A DNA stretch of 64,000 nucleotides from Acinetobacter seifertii. GTDB taxonomy: Bacteria; Pseudomonadota; Gammaproteobacteria; Pseudomonadales; Moraxellaceae. The notes beneath the pieces are model-generated. The model did no database searches and was not told the origin of the DNA. It worked only from the letters and a program-made list of their open reading frames with translations. This document shows positions 9,074 through 17,710 of this stretch, one piece after another. How positions within the stretch are numbered: position 1 is the stretch's first letter; every line of letters begins with the position of its first letter. The position numbers and the translations under genes were made by a program. The stretch spans positions 1,791,204 through 1,855,203 of the forward strand of contig NZ_KB851200.1 of the NCBI RefSeq assembly GCF_000368065.1, read 5' to 3'.

Positions 9074-10495
9074 ATGCAACCATTTGTTTTATATAACTCT
9101 GAGCAACGAAAAAAAGTTGAATTTGTACCTCGCAAAGAAGGTCACATCGATATGTACGTCTGCGGTATGACCGTTTACGACTACTGTCATATCGGGCACG
9201 CTCGAGTTATGGTTGCATTTGACTACATTATTCGTTTCTTACGTAGTCAAGGGTGGAATGTTCGCTACATTCGCAACATTACTGATATTGACGACAAAAT
9301 CATCAAACGTGCTCAAGAAAATGGTGAAACCATCCAACAGCTCACCACTCGTTTTATTGATGCAATGAATGAAGATGCAGCCAATTTAGGTTGTGCTGCA
9401 CCCGATGAAGCACCGAAAGCGACTGAATATATCGACCAGATGCAAAATATGATTGGCAATTTGGTCAATAAAGGCGCTGCTTACCCTGCTTCAAACGGCG
9501 ATGTTTATTTTGAAGTGACCAAATTTGAAAAATATGGTCGCCTCTCTGGCCGTAAGCTAGATGATATGCAAGCTGGTGCAAGTGAACGTGTCGATGTAGA
9601 AGTTGAGAAGAAACACCCTTTTGACTTTGTACTTTGGAAACATGCAAAAGAAAACGAACCATCTTGGGCATCTCCTTGGGGTAATGGTCGTCCGGGTTGG
9701 CACATCGAATGTTCTGCAATGTCGACTTGCTGCTTAGGCAATCACTTTGACATTCATGGTGGTGGTTCAGATTTAATGTTCCCACACCATGAAAATGAAA
9801 TTGCTCAAAGTGAAGCTTCAACTGGTGAGCAATATGTGAACTATTGGATGCATGTTGGCTTTATTAACGTTGATGGTGAAAAGATGTCTAAGTCTTTAGG
9901 CAACTTCTTCACGATTCGTGACGTGATGGAGAAGTTCCACCCTGAAGTGATCCGCTACTTTATTGTGTCTTCACACTATCGTAGTCCTGTGAACTTCTCT
10001 GATGTAGCGCTTAAAGAAGCAAAAACTTCTTTAACTCGTTTCTATCATTCATTTAAAGCTTATCAACAAGTGTATGGTCAAACGACAACTGAAACACTTG
10101 ATCAAAACTTTATTGAACGCTTTAACAACGCAATGTGTGACGATTTCAATACGGCTGAAGCTATGGCTGTATTGTTTGAACTCAACAAAGAGTTAAACCG
10201 TGCTGTAAAAGAAGAGCAAGCTGAGCAAGCAACTGTGCTTTATTCGACTTTACGTCACCTCACCAACATTTTAGGTTTGGTACAACACAATGTAGATGAT
10301 TTCTTAAAATCAGATATTGGACAAGAAGCGCTTGCTTTGTCTGATGCTGAAATTGAAGATTTCATTCAACAACGTGTTGATGCGAAAAAAGCGAAAGACT
10401 TTGCGAAAGCAGATGGTATTCGTCAGTCTTTGCTCGACCAAGGTGTGGTACTTGAAGATACGCGTCAAGGTACAGTTTGGCGTCGTGCTGATTAA
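9074..10495 (+). CDS. cysS: CysS, cysteinyl-tRNA synthetase
   Basis: A 473-residue class I aminoacyl-tRNA synthetase. It shows the zinc-ligand Cys in [10 protein letters not shown], the HIGH signature (YCHIGHARV, residues about 39-42), zinc ligands in HIECSAMS and [10 protein letters not shown], and [12 protein letters not shown]. The C-terminal helical anticodon-binding part ends with the VWRRAD motif. The frame opens with TTG at 9062, but ATG 9074 (MQPFVLYNS) matches the usual N-terminus. A tRNA-Gly gene follows 64 bp downstream under its own promoter. Confidence 0.97.
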   Translation: MQPFVLYNSEQRKKVEFVPRKEGHIDMYVCGMTVYDYCHIGHARVMVAFDYIIRFLRSQGWNVRYIRNITDIDDKIIKRAQENGETIQQLTTRFIDAMNEDAANLGCAAPDEAPKATEYIDQMQNMIGNLVNKGAAYPASNGDVYFEVTKFEKYGRLSGRKLDDMQAGASERVDVEVEKKHPFDFVLWKHAKENEPSWASPWGNGRPGWHIECSAMSTCCLGNHFDIHGGGSDLMFPHHENEIAQSEASTGEQYVNYWMHVGFINVDGEKMSKSLGNFFTIRDVMEKFHPEVIRYFIVSSHYRSPVNFSDVALKEAKTSLTRFYHSFKAYQQVYGQTTTETLDQNFIERFNNAMCDDFNTAEAMAVLFELNKELNRAVKEEQAEQATVLYSTLRHLTNILGLVQHNVDDFLKSDIGQEALALSDAEIEDFIQQRVDAKKAKDFAKADGIRQSLLDQGVVLEDTRQGTVWRRAD

Positions 10496-10519
10496 ACGTT
10501 CAATTAGATCACAAGAGTG

Positions 10520-10547
10520 TTGACACTTTAATGAAACACTCTATAAT
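10520..10547 (+). promoter_or_regulatory. Sigma70 promoter of tRNA-Gly
   Basis: TTGACA (10520-10525) and TATAAT (10542-10547), both exact consensus with a 16-base spacer, stand 12 bp before the mature 5' end of the tRNA. Confidence 0.9.
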
Positions 10548-10558
10548 GTGCTCACATT

Positions 10559-10634
<76 letters not shown>

Positions 10635-10640
10635 AAATTC

Positions 10641-10679
10641 AAAAACCACTTAATTCGAACGAATTAGGTGGTTTTTTTA
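10641..10679 (+). terminator. Terminator after tRNA-Gly
   Basis: A long near-perfect stem (AAACCACTTAATTCG with CGAATTAGGTGGTTT) ends in seven T, seven bases after the tRNA. Confidence 0.92.
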
Positions 10680-10762
10680 TTGGCTATGTATAAATTTAGA
10701 GAAGTTTTACCACTCTTCTTTGCATACAAAAAAAGCTTCTATATTTGTAAGATTAAAATTTT

Positions 10763-11398
10763 TTAATTCTTTATATGTCCAATTTGTTGTAAATAGGCGA
10801 CGACCATTAATTTTAAATGAGACTCTAATACCTGCTCCACTTTATCTGTTACCTGATTTTCAAGCACTCTTCTTATTAATCCCATAATTGCACCTAAAAC
10901 AAACTCAGCGATGATCTGACTATCATCAAACTCAATATCCGAAGCACTCTCCAATAAATTTGAAATAGCAGCTAACATACGGTCATTCATTCGCTTTGAA
11001 AGATCCAATCCCCCTCTTTCTCCTGAAATAGCATATAGCGCCTTTGATTCCTCAGGATTACTCAACTTTGCCAAGATTATTTCATCGACTAAAGCTGAGA
11101 TTAGGGTCTTAATTGAAGTCTTTTCATATTTCAGGCAAAGCTCTTCAATTTTTTCTGCAACGCTATCAAGATGACGTTGCAAAACTGCAGCTAATAAAGA
11201 ATCTCGGTTTGGATAGTATTGGTAAATACTACCGACTGATACACCCGCTCTTTCAGCAATACGTGTGGTATTACATTTTACAATTCCTTCTTTGAGTAAA
11301 ACCTGAATGGTTGCTTCATGAAGAACTTCTATTGTTGCTGTTGAACGCGCCTGAACTGGTGATTTTCGTGGCTTCAGAGCAGTTTTATTTATGGACAT
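10763..11398 (-). CDS. TetR-family transcriptional repressor
   Basis: A 211-residue regulator. Residues about 15-65 form the TetR helix-turn-helix (ARSTATIEVLHEATIQVLLKEG region, then TTRIAERAGVSVGSIYQYYPNRDSLLAAVL), and the helical C-terminus would bind a ligand. It is divergent from the aldo/keto reductase gene across 80 bp that contains a short dyad, so it most likely represses that gene and itself. The ligand is unknown. Confidence 0.88.
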   Translation of the reverse strand: MSINKTALKPRKSPVQARSTATIEVLHEATIQVLLKEGIVKCNTTRIAERAGVSVGSIYQYYPNRDSLLAAVLQRHLDSVAEKIEELCLKYEKTSIKTLISALVDEIILAKLSNPEESKALYAISGERGGLDLSKRMNDRMLAAISNLLESASDIEFDDSQIIAEFVLGAIMGLIRRVLENQVTDKVEQVLESHLKLMVVAYLQQIGHIKN

Positions 11399-11417
11399 AA
11401 AATGCGAATTCTAAATG

Positions 11418-11431
11418 TGAAGGATTCTTCA
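11418..11431. promoter_or_regulatory. Candidate TetR operator
   Basis: TGAAG-GATT-CTTCA, a 14-bp dyad, lies in the 80-bp gap between the divergent tetR-like and reductase genes. It is the clearest palindrome there; a weaker ACTTT/AAAGT pair lies about 10 bp further on. Confidence 0.4.
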
Positions 11432-11478
11432 TAAACTTTATCTTTAACAATATTGAAAGTAAAGTCTGAGGAAAACTT

Positions 11479-12351
11479 ATGTCCGATCTTATAAATCTTT
11501 CCGACACATACAAACTTGGAAATAAAATTGTAAATAGAATGGGCTATGGTGCAATGCAACTGGCAGGTCACCATGCATTTGGACCACCAAAAGATAAAAA
11601 TGCTGCAATAAATGTCCTAAAAACCGCTATCGAGTTAGGTATTAATCATATCGATACCAGCGATTTTTATGGCCCTCACATAACCAATCAAATCATTCGA
11701 GAGGCTCTATATCCTTATCGGGATGATCTTACCATTGTCACAAAAATTGGAGCAAAGCGAGGAGAGGATGCTTCTTGGCTACCAGCTTTTTCTGCAGAAC
11801 AAATTGAAAAAGATGTACATGATAATTTGCGTAATTTGGGTCTACAAACTTTAGATGTTGTAAACTTTCGAGCAATGTTTAACCCCATGCAGCCTTCTGA
11901 AGGTTCCATTGAAGAAGTAGTTGTTGTAATGGCTAAATTAAAAGAAAAAGGTTTAATTCAACATATTGGATTAAGCAATGTTACAGAAGCTCAAATTATT
12001 GAAGCTGAAAAAATCACAGATATTGCTTGTGTACAAAACCAATATAATTTGTTCAATCGTCAAGATGATGTATTAATTGATCAACTAGCTAAGAAAGGAA
12101 TTTGTTATGTACCCTTTTTTCCGCTAGGTGGTTTTACACCTTTTCAATCAGATACATTATCTGCTATAGCAAATGATCTTGGTGCAACTCCAAAACAAGT
12201 CGCATTGGCATGGCTATTAAAACGATCACCTAATATCTTATTAATTCCTGGCACATCATCGGTAGCTCATTTAGAAGAAAATATTGGTGCTTCCAAATTA
12301 ATATTGTCAGATGAAGTCTACAATTTACTAAGCTCTTTAAATAACAGCTAA
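11479..12351 (+). CDS. Aldo/keto reductase
   Basis: A 290-residue TIM-barrel NAD(P)H oxidoreductase. Of the catalytic tetrad, Asp59 and Tyr64 (HIDTSDFYG) and Lys89 (TIVTKIGAK) are present; the usual His is Asn129 (LDVVNFRAM), a variant common in one bacterial branch of the family. The C-terminal cofactor-binding part is LLIPGTSSVAHLEENIGAS. GAGG precedes the ATG at good distance. It is paired divergently with a TetR regulator, suggesting induction by an aldehyde or related toxic compound; the substrate is unknown. Confidence 0.87.
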   Translation: MSDLINLSDTYKLGNKIVNRMGYGAMQLAGHHAFGPPKDKNAAINVLKTAIELGINHIDTSDFYGPHITNQIIREALYPYRDDLTIVTKIGAKRGEDASWLPAFSAEQIEKDVHDNLRNLGLQTLDVVNFRAMFNPMQPSEGSIEEVVVVMAKLKEKGLIQHIGLSNVTEAQIIEAEKITDIACVQNQYNLFNRQDDVLIDQLAKKGICYVPFFPLGGFTPFQSDTLSAIANDLGATPKQVALAWLLKRSPNILLIPGTSSVAHLEENIGASKLILSDEVYNLLSSLNNS

Positions 12352-12355
12352 TTGT

Positions 12356-12380
12356 TTGGCTGGAAGTGAGTTCCAGCCAA
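12356..12380. repeat. Perfect 10-bp inverted repeat after the reductase gene
   Basis: TTGGCTGGAA and TTCCAGCCAA flank a GTGAG loop, starting five bases after the stop codon. There is no T-run, so it may protect or end the transcript together with the next hairpin. Confidence 0.7.
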
Positions 12381-12399
12381 TGCCAAGATTCTAAAATTT

Positions 12400-12436
12400 A
12401 AACCACTTAATTTGAGAGAGAGTTAGGTGGTTTTTA
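12400..12436 (+). terminator. Terminator after the aldo/keto reductase gene
   Basis: AACCAC-TTAA and TTA-GTGGTT arms are followed by TTTTT; the sequence resembles the terminator after tRNA-Gly. Confidence 0.7.
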
Positions 12437-12529
12437 GCTATTAGTATTCAAAATCTATGTTAGAACCTTTTATAACTGTTAAGACACTACTACCTTCTTT
12501 ATTGACTCAATTTCATATATACTGGCCTT

Positions 12530-12608
12530 AGTATGAGATGAGCCTTATATAGTTCATTGCTAGATCAATGAATGACTAAGCCCTTAGCTTTCGAGCAAGG
12601 GCTTTTTT
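12530..12608 (+). ncRNA. Candidate small RNA with intrinsic terminator
   Basis: About 80 bases upstream of hxlR hold a -10-like TATACT (about 12521), a short hairpin (CATTG/CAATG) and then a strong terminator at 12579-12608 (AAGCCCTT pairing with AAGGGCTT, then six T). The preceding reductase transcript is already terminated at 12436, and hxlR points the other way, so this terminator needs its own transcript. The terminator could equally serve hxlR if used on the minus strand, although the T-run is on the plus strand. Confidence 0.35.
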
Positions 12609-12636
12609 ACGCCTAAAATAAAGTATTAACAATAAT

Positions 12637-13083
12637 TCATTTAACCTTTTGCACTTGAGTATCTGAACCTCTGAGCACTTTTCCATCTTGTCCAACGGGT
12701 GCCATAAATGGAATTTGCTGACCTGTATTTTTATCAATTAATAGAGAATGGCGCTCACCACTTTCAAATAAGTTATGCTCTCCCCATTGTCGTAAAGCTA
12801 CCACTACTGGAAACAAACTTTCTCCTTTAGTAGTCAACACATACTCCTGATAAGCCGTACCATCAGAAGCATCTTGCATTTCAAGAACACCAGCATCAAC
12901 TAACTTTTTCAGTCGATCAGAAAGAATATTTCTAGCCACTCCTAAGCTCTGCTGAAAATCTTTGAAACGGCGCATTCCATCAAAAGCATCACGCACAATA
13001 AGCAGTGACCATCGGTCTCCTATAATGTTGACGCAGCGCGCAACAGGACAAGGCTCATCTTTTAACAATGTAGAGTTCGTCAT
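12637..13083 (-). CDS. HxlR-family transcriptional regulator
   Basis: A 148-residue winged-helix regulator. The N-terminal CPVARCVNIIGDRWSLLIVRDAF segment, with its leading Cys, and FKDFQQSLGVARNILSDRLKKL are typical of HxlR proteins; the domain covers about residues 10-100. It is divergent from the MFS transporter gene and the gap holds two copies of a 16-bp repeat that are the likely operators. Many HxlR proteins sense electrophiles or quinones through the N-terminal Cys. Confidence 0.9.
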   Translation of the reverse strand: MTNSTLLKDEPCPVARCVNIIGDRWSLLIVRDAFDGMRRFKDFQQSLGVARNILSDRLKKLVDAGVLEMQDASDGTAYQEYVLTTKGESLFPVVVALRQWGEHNLFESGERHSLLIDKNTGQQIPFMAPVGQDGKVLRGSDTQVQKVK

Positions 13084-13119
13084 TGAGTTTCCTTATCAAT
13101 AATCAGTAACAAGCCATCC

Positions 13120-13172
13120 AGTTGCATTTTAAAACTAGTAGACCTAACATTCAACTAGTTGCATTTTAAAAC
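13120..13172. promoter_or_regulatory. Two 16-bp direct repeats, probable HxlR operators
   Basis: AGTTGCATTTTAAAAC occurs identically at 13120-13135 and 13157-13172, a spacing of 37 bp, in the gap between hxlR and the transporter gene. Each copy is partly palindromic (AGTT...AAC). The second copy ends nine bases before the transporter start region. Confidence 0.65.
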
Positions 13173-13180
13173 CAGATTAA

Positions 13181-14410
13181 ATGGATTTAGCCATGAAAGC
13201 TTCTCTTGCATCTTCTACTTCACACGCCAAAAGTGATAAACCGCTTTCAAGCATGCCTCGTGGCGTAATTTTGCTGTTTGCTATAGCCAGTGGTGCGAGT
13301 GTGGCAAATGTCTATTACGCGCAGCCTTTGCTCGACATATTGGCTAAAGACTTTAATATTAGCCATGCCTCAATAGGTGGTGTAGTGACAGCCACACAAA
13401 TTGGCTGCGCTCTTGCTCTATTGTTTCTAGTACCGTTGGGTGATCTTGTAAATCGACGTCGATTAATGACCCTACAATTATTGGCTTTAGTATCTGCATT
13501 GCTCGTGGTTGCCTTTGCTCATTCTGTAAGTGTTCTATTGGCAGGAATGCTTGCTGTCGGTTTACTCGGCACAGCCATGACTCAAGGGCTAATTGCTTAT
13601 TCTGCAAGCGCTGCTGCCCCACATGAGCAAGGACATATAGTAGGTACCGCACAAAGTGGTGTATTTATAGGTTTACTGCTTGCCCGGATATTTTCAGGAG
13701 GAATTAGCGATATTGCTGGTTGGCGTGGTGTGTACTTTTGCGCAGCAATACTTATGCTCATCCTTGCGTTGCCACTTTGGAAACGCCTTCCTCATTTAAA
13801 AACTCAGTCTGTTAACATGCGCTACCTACAGCTTTTAACATCCATGTTCAAACTGCTTCACCAAGAGAAAGTTTTACAAGTACGCGGTGTTTTAGCTTTA
13901 CTCATGTTCGCGGCATTTAATATTTTTTGGAGCGCGTTGGTACTGCCGTTAAGTGCACCACCATATAGTTTTTCGCACACTGTAATTGGGGCTTTTGGGC
14001 TTGTCGGGGCTGTAGGTGCATTAGCTGCCGCACGAGCTGGGCACTGGGCTGACCACGGTTACGCTCAACGTACAAGCGCCATAGCACTCTTAATATTGCT
14101 AAGCGCATGGGTACCACTCTCGCTCATGGACTACTCACTTTGGGCGCTCATAATTGGCATAGTACTGTTAGATTTAGGTGGACAAGCTCTGCATGTAACC
14201 AACCAAAGTATGATTTTTCGTACTCATCCAGAAGCGCATAGTCGGCTCGTTGGGCTATACATGCTCTTTTACGCGGTAGGAAGTGGGCTAGGTGCAATTA
14301 GCACAACTGTTACTTACGCTTATGCTGGATGGCTGGGCGTATGTACACTCGGTGCAATTGTTAGTTGTTTGGCGCTATTATTTTGGTGGATAACACGTAA
14401 AGTCTCTTAA
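13181..14410 (+). CDS. MFS efflux transporter (DHA1-like)
   Basis: A 409-residue inner membrane protein with about 12 hydrophobic helices. The stretch GDLVNRRRLMTLQLL between helices 2 and 3 is the MFS signature loop, and VYYAQPLLDILA near helix 1 is typical of the YnfM/arabinose-efflux-like branch. An alternative ATG (MKAS) lies at 13193; neither start has a strong ribosome binding site. Control by the divergent HxlR regulator suggests an inducible drug or toxic-metabolite exporter. Confidence 0.85.
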   Translation: MDLAMKASLASSTSHAKSDKPLSSMPRGVILLFAIASGASVANVYYAQPLLDILAKDFNISHASIGGVVTATQIGCALALLFLVPLGDLVNRRRLMTLQLLALVSALLVVAFAHSVSVLLAGMLAVGLLGTAMTQGLIAYSASAAAPHEQGHIVGTAQSGVFIGLLLARIFSGGISDIAGWRGVYFCAAILMLILALPLWKRLPHLKTQSVNMRYLQLLTSMFKLLHQEKVLQVRGVLALLMFAAFNIFWSALVLPLSAPPYSFSHTVIGAFGLVGAVGALAAARAGHWADHGYAQRTSAIALLILLSAWVPLSLMDYSLWALIIGIVLLDLGGQALHVTNQSMIFRTHPEAHSRLVGLYMLFYAVGSGLGAISTTVTYAYAGWLGVCTLGAIVSCLALLFWWITRKVS

Positions 14411-14434
14411 ATATCGATAAAATCTAGCCTCAAA

Positions 14435-14476
14435 TAAAAAAACCACATCACCCAACAGAGTAATGCGGTCTTTTTT
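14435..14476. terminator. Terminator between convergent genes
   Basis: An imperfect hairpin (AACCaCAT with ATGcGGTc) flanked by A-run and T-run lies between the MFS gene and the convergent membrane protein gene. Confidence 0.5.
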
Positions 14477-14486
14477 AAGAGTTAAT

Positions 14487-15251
14487 TTAATGAGCTGTCT
14501 GTGCTGCTTTAGGTTTAAAGACCACTAAACAAATCACAATAAAAACCAACAAAACGAAAGATGCGCTAAATCTACTTAGCTCTAATCCACCATGTGCAAT
14601 GGGTTTATCGAGGAAATCTCCCAATACTGCACCTAGAGGTCTGGTAAGAACAAAGGCTAACCAGAATAATAAGGTTCTTGAGATTTTGGTGTAAAAATAG
14701 CAAATTGCTAATACCAATAATAAAGTACCAAAAATTAAAGCCGCGCTCGTATAGCCCAACCCTTGGGTATCTGCAGTCCAGTCACCTAATGCTGTCCCTA
14801 ATGTTTGAGAGAACATGATGGTTAACCAATAAAAAGCTTCGCTTTTAGCAGACTGAATGCTTTTTACCGAAATTGTGCCGCAACTTAAATACCAAACAAA
14901 CAGAGAGACGCCTAATAAAATAAGTAATATTAAACTACCCCCTGCATAGCCCACGCCTAAAGTTCGGTCAACAAAATCTGCAATTGTGGTTCCGAGCGTG
15001 GTCGTCGCAATAATAGTCGCCCAATAAAAAAATGAATTATATTTCTTAGCTTTAATTTGCAAGCCAACAAAAACTGCAAATATCACCGCGAAAATGGCTG
15101 TACTGATCACATACCCCAAGTTCAGGGACATAGATAGCGCATCTCCAGCTGTCTCGCCCAAAGTTGTGGCAGCAATTTTAATGATCCAGAATAGCAAAGT
15201 GACTTCCGGAACTTTACTTAAACTTTTAGATAAACTTTCATGACTTATCAT
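14487..15251 (-). CDS. Four-repeat integral membrane protein (COG4705-like)
   Basis: A 254-residue membrane protein when started at ATG 15251, which has GGAG eight bases upstream; an upstream ATG at 15314 lacks this. It consists of four internal repeats, each with a T-(T/L)-LG-x3-(G/A)D motif in a helix and a later LGxGY or similar: ATTLGETAGDALSM, TTTLGTTIADFVD, SQTLGTALGDWTAD and TRPLGAVLGDFLD. This pattern matches the uncharacterised COG4705 family. Function is not known; the repeats suggest a pseudosymmetric channel or carrier. No linked genes. Confidence 0.75.
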   Translation of the reverse strand: MISHESLSKSLSKVPEVTLLFWIIKIAATTLGETAGDALSMSLNLGYVISTAIFAVIFAVFVGLQIKAKKYNSFFYWATIIATTTLGTTIADFVDRTLGVGYAGGSLILLILLGVSLFVWYLSCGTISVKSIQSAKSEAFYWLTIMFSQTLGTALGDWTADTQGLGYTSAALIFGTLLLVLAICYFYTKISRTLLFWLAFVLTRPLGAVLGDFLDKPIAHGGLELSRFSASFVLLVFIVICLVVFKPKAAQTAH

Positions 15252-15573
15252 TGTATGTTCTCCAAACATACTTACTGATTCGCCCATATCTAAGAGTTCC
15301 AGCCTTAAGATCAAATTAAGAGTAAAAACAAACTACAAATTTTGCCTATAATGAGTACTTTTAATAACTAGAAGACATAATTAGCCTTTTATTTGTTGTA
15401 AACATTTTGCGATGCACAACCGTTTAATAATCATGTCATAAAAGCTAAATGAGCTATAAACATAGTGGAATGTGACACCTATTTTTATAGTATCCGATGC
15501 AGCATTTTTTAAATTATTTAGTTAATTGAAATAAAAAACCTACTCAATGAGTAGGTTCGATTTACATGTAAGT
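15252..15573. other. Gene-free stretch between two minus-strand genes
   Basis: AT-rich; it should hold the promoter of the COG4705-like gene at its left end and the terminator of the next gene at its right end. No reading frame, RNA or repeat beyond these was recognised. Confidence 0.5.
15531..15557 (-). terminator. Terminator of the small secreted protein gene
   Basis: AACCTACTCA and TGAGTAGGTT form a 10-bp stem; read on the minus strand it ends in a T-run. Confidence 0.8.
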
Positions 15574-15897
15574 TCAGCTTATAGAACTTTTGATTAAACA
15601 TTTTTCATGCCATGCCGTTTGAAAGTCTTCGACAGCTTTTGTTTTAGTCAAAGGATCTTCAAATAACTTTGAAGAATATGCTGTATCAATAAGCTGTTGA
15701 TACAGCTGCTTTGCCTCTACTTCTTCAAGATGACTCGCAATCTCTTGTAATTCAATCACTGGCACATCATGCTGTCTTGCATCCATCACTCCTTTTGCAG
15801 CATTTTTCACAAGCTGACAATAGTGAATCTCCATTGTTTCTGATGCCGCATAACATGGAAGTGTGATAGCGCTCATAAAGAGGAATATAAATTTCAT
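15574..15897 (-). CDS. Small secreted protein of unknown function
   Basis: A 107-residue protein with a clear signal peptide (MKFIFLFMSAITLPCYA, likely cut before ASET), leaving about 90 mature residues, mainly helical and charged, with two Cys (HYCQL and EKCLI) that could form a disulfide in the periplasm. I do not recognise the family. It has its own terminator and appears monocistronic. Confidence 0.65.
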   Translation of the reverse strand: MKFIFLFMSAITLPCYAASETMEIHYCQLVKNAAKGVMDARQHDVPVIELQEIASHLEEVEAKQLYQQLIDTAYSSKLFEDPLTKTKAVEDFQTAWHEKCLIKSSIS

Positions 15898-16332
15898 AGT
15901 CTCACCTTAATTTCACGCGCAAGGGTAGCAATTTATCCTCTAAAATTTAAGTCTCAAAAGATCAACTTTTAAATCAGACAAACTTCCCCGTCACAATATT
16001 TAAATGAATTCCTAGATTTTTCAGTTAGATTCTTTATCAAGATTACAACCAACAGAATGCATAATTTCTAATTAATTCAAAAAATATATTTTATGACTAT
16101 CGATTATTTTTTATCTAAAAGTCATTAAAATTTAAAAAATAAATATCGTTTTAATTGCCCTACAGCATATTATTACTATTGCTTACATCTCTAAAAATTT
16201 AAGAAAAATATAATTAATGAGTAAATTATAACAGTCATCTTATCTGTTATATTTTTTTAAAAAAACTCTGTATCTATGATTACACATCGAATCTGTTCAT
16301 GATGGTACATATCTAGACACGAGGTAGCTAAC
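15898..16332. other. Gene-free AT-rich stretch
   Basis: Very AT-rich. It contains a hairpin at 16227-16258 (TATAACAG with CTGTTATA, then a T-run) that looks like a plus-strand terminator although no plus-strand gene precedes it. The right end should hold the promoter of the following small gene. Confidence 0.45.
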
Positions 16333-16452
16333 ATGAATTTTTTGAGAAAGAAAAATAAAGCTAGTTTTGTATTATTTATTATTACTCTCTACTCAATGTT
16401 AGGGTTTGGCATCGGCTTTATTATTTGGGAATATTTTCTTAAACTTCATTGA
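16333..16452 (+). CDS. 39-residue single-span membrane protein
   Basis: ATG 16333 is preceded by GAGG with eight bases between, the best ribosome binding site in the area. The product starts MNFLRKKNKAS (strongly basic), then about 23 hydrophobic residues (FVLFIITLYSMLGFGIGFII in part) and a short tail WEYFLKLH. The charge pattern predicts an N-in single membrane helix. It is too short for standard gene callers. Function unknown. Confidence 0.6.
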   Translation: MNFLRKKNKASFVLFIITLYSMLGFGIGFIIWEYFLKLH

Positions 16453-16554
16453 TTTAAAAGTTTGAAGTTACGAAGTGAATTTAGAAGAGCTTTCGTTAAG
16501 ATTAAATACACTAAAATGTTTGTTTAGCAAGCACATGGTTAAAGTAACTGTATC

Positions 16555-16598
16555 AAGTACCTTTCAACAATTTGTTATTTCAGGGTTAAAAGGTACTT
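16555..16598. repeat. Inverted repeat downstream of the ProC paralogue
   Basis: AAGTACCTTT (16555-16564) and AAAGGTACTT (16589-16598), 10 bp each, flank a 24-base loop. It starts 16 bases past the stop codon of the minus-strand gene and may end its transcript, although no T-run follows. Confidence 0.55.
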
Positions 16599-16613
16599 GG
16601 TTAGAAATAAAAA

Positions 16614-17429
16614 CTAGTGTTTGATAATTTCAGCGTTAATCTCTGCACTTATTTCTTTACTACGGTGATACGCTGCTTTTAAAGCGAGTCGAATATCATC
16701 AGAAAGATTACCTAATTCAAACATCCGTAATGCAGATTCAGTGATTCCATTAGCCAATGTCACCTTTCCACATAACTCACTTGGCTGAACGTTACTTTTA
16801 CGTACCATTTCCACAGCACCCGATGCAGCTTGTAGTGCTAGATCTAAAGCAAATTGCTTATCTAAACCCATAGCCGTACCTGTTTTGATCATACTGTCGA
16901 GAATATAAAAGAAATAAGCTGGCCCTGAACCTGATAGCGCAATAATCGCATCAGCGTCTGATTCAGAATGCGCCCAATACGTCTTACCTGTTGCTGAATA
17001 AATTACCTCAATGACCTCTTTATCTAAAGGTTCCAAGTATTCAGAACCAATCAGCACATGTGTACCGCTATAAGTTAATACTGGGGGGTTTGAAATAATT
17101 CGTATAATTTTTTGTGAGCCCGTCATACTCATAAGTTGTTTAATATTCACCCCAGCCATCATCGACACTATAGTTTTATCTACTAACCATTTTTTTAATG
17201 GCGCTAGTATGGCTTTTAAGTTTTTGGGATCTAATAACAGAACAACAATATCAGCCTTTTTTACCTCATGCTGCTTTTGCTTGAGAATGATTTCATTATC
17301 AAACTTTACTTCTTCTATAAGATTAATTTTTTCTTTTTGAAATCCTTTTAAAACTAGACCTCCAATCAAAGCTAAAGACAAGTTACTGCTGCCAATAAAG
17401 CAAATATTAGGCTGTACTATATTCAACAT
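16614..17429 (-). CDS. Divergent pyrroline-5-carboxylate reductase-like protein
   Basis: A 271-residue protein with the ProC fold: an N-terminal dinucleotide-binding domain and a C-terminal helical dimer domain with ALSGSGPAYFFYILDSM (164-180), which is well conserved. Other signatures are altered. The nucleotide loop is FIGSSNLSLALIGG rather than G-x-GNM. The RxMPNTP block is RIISNPPVLTYSGT (110-122). The C-terminal V-x-SPGGTT block is VTLANGITESAL. Housekeeping ProC is expected elsewhere in the genome. It may reduce a related imine or be a diverged paralogue. No operon partner. Confidence 0.7.
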   Translation of the reverse strand: MLNIVQPNICFIGSSNLSLALIGGLVLKGFQKEKINLIEEVKFDNEIILKQKQHEVKKADIVVLLLDPKNLKAILAPLKKWLVDKTIVSMMAGVNIKQLMSMTGSQKIIRIISNPPVLTYSGTHVLIGSEYLEPLDKEVIEVIYSATGKTYWAHSESDADAIIALSGSGPAYFFYILDSMIKTGTAMGLDKQFALDLALQAASGAVEMVRKSNVQPSELCGKVTLANGITESALRMFELGNLSDDIRLALKAAYHRSKEISAEINAEIIKH

Positions 17430-17710
17430 TTAGAGTTATTTCCTTCCTTTAGAAATACTACAAAAAGAAATATTATTTATGACTTAAGTCATAGACCGTT
17501 AAAACTATAAAAATTTAATAAACTTTTATAAATATTAAGTTTAATTTTACAACAAAGTTATATTCTGAGTTAAGAGTACTCTTCACTCATGACTTTATGA
17601 ATAACAAAATAACTTAAATTGTTAAAAATATGTAATTAAAAATAATATTTAGCTTATCTCATTTGAGAAATTGAGTCGTTAAATTTAAAGTGCTTTTAAT
17701 TAATATTAAC

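Noticed and set aside
12401..12436. Duplicated mobile repeat shared with 10641-10679
   Set aside because: Both are terminators with AACCACTTAA and TTAGGTGGTT arms; outside the arms the sequences differ, so convergence or ordinary terminator similarity is more likely.
16536..16625. 29-codon plus-strand frame near the ProC paralogue
   Set aside because: No ribosome binding site, and it consists largely of the inverted repeat at 16555-16598.
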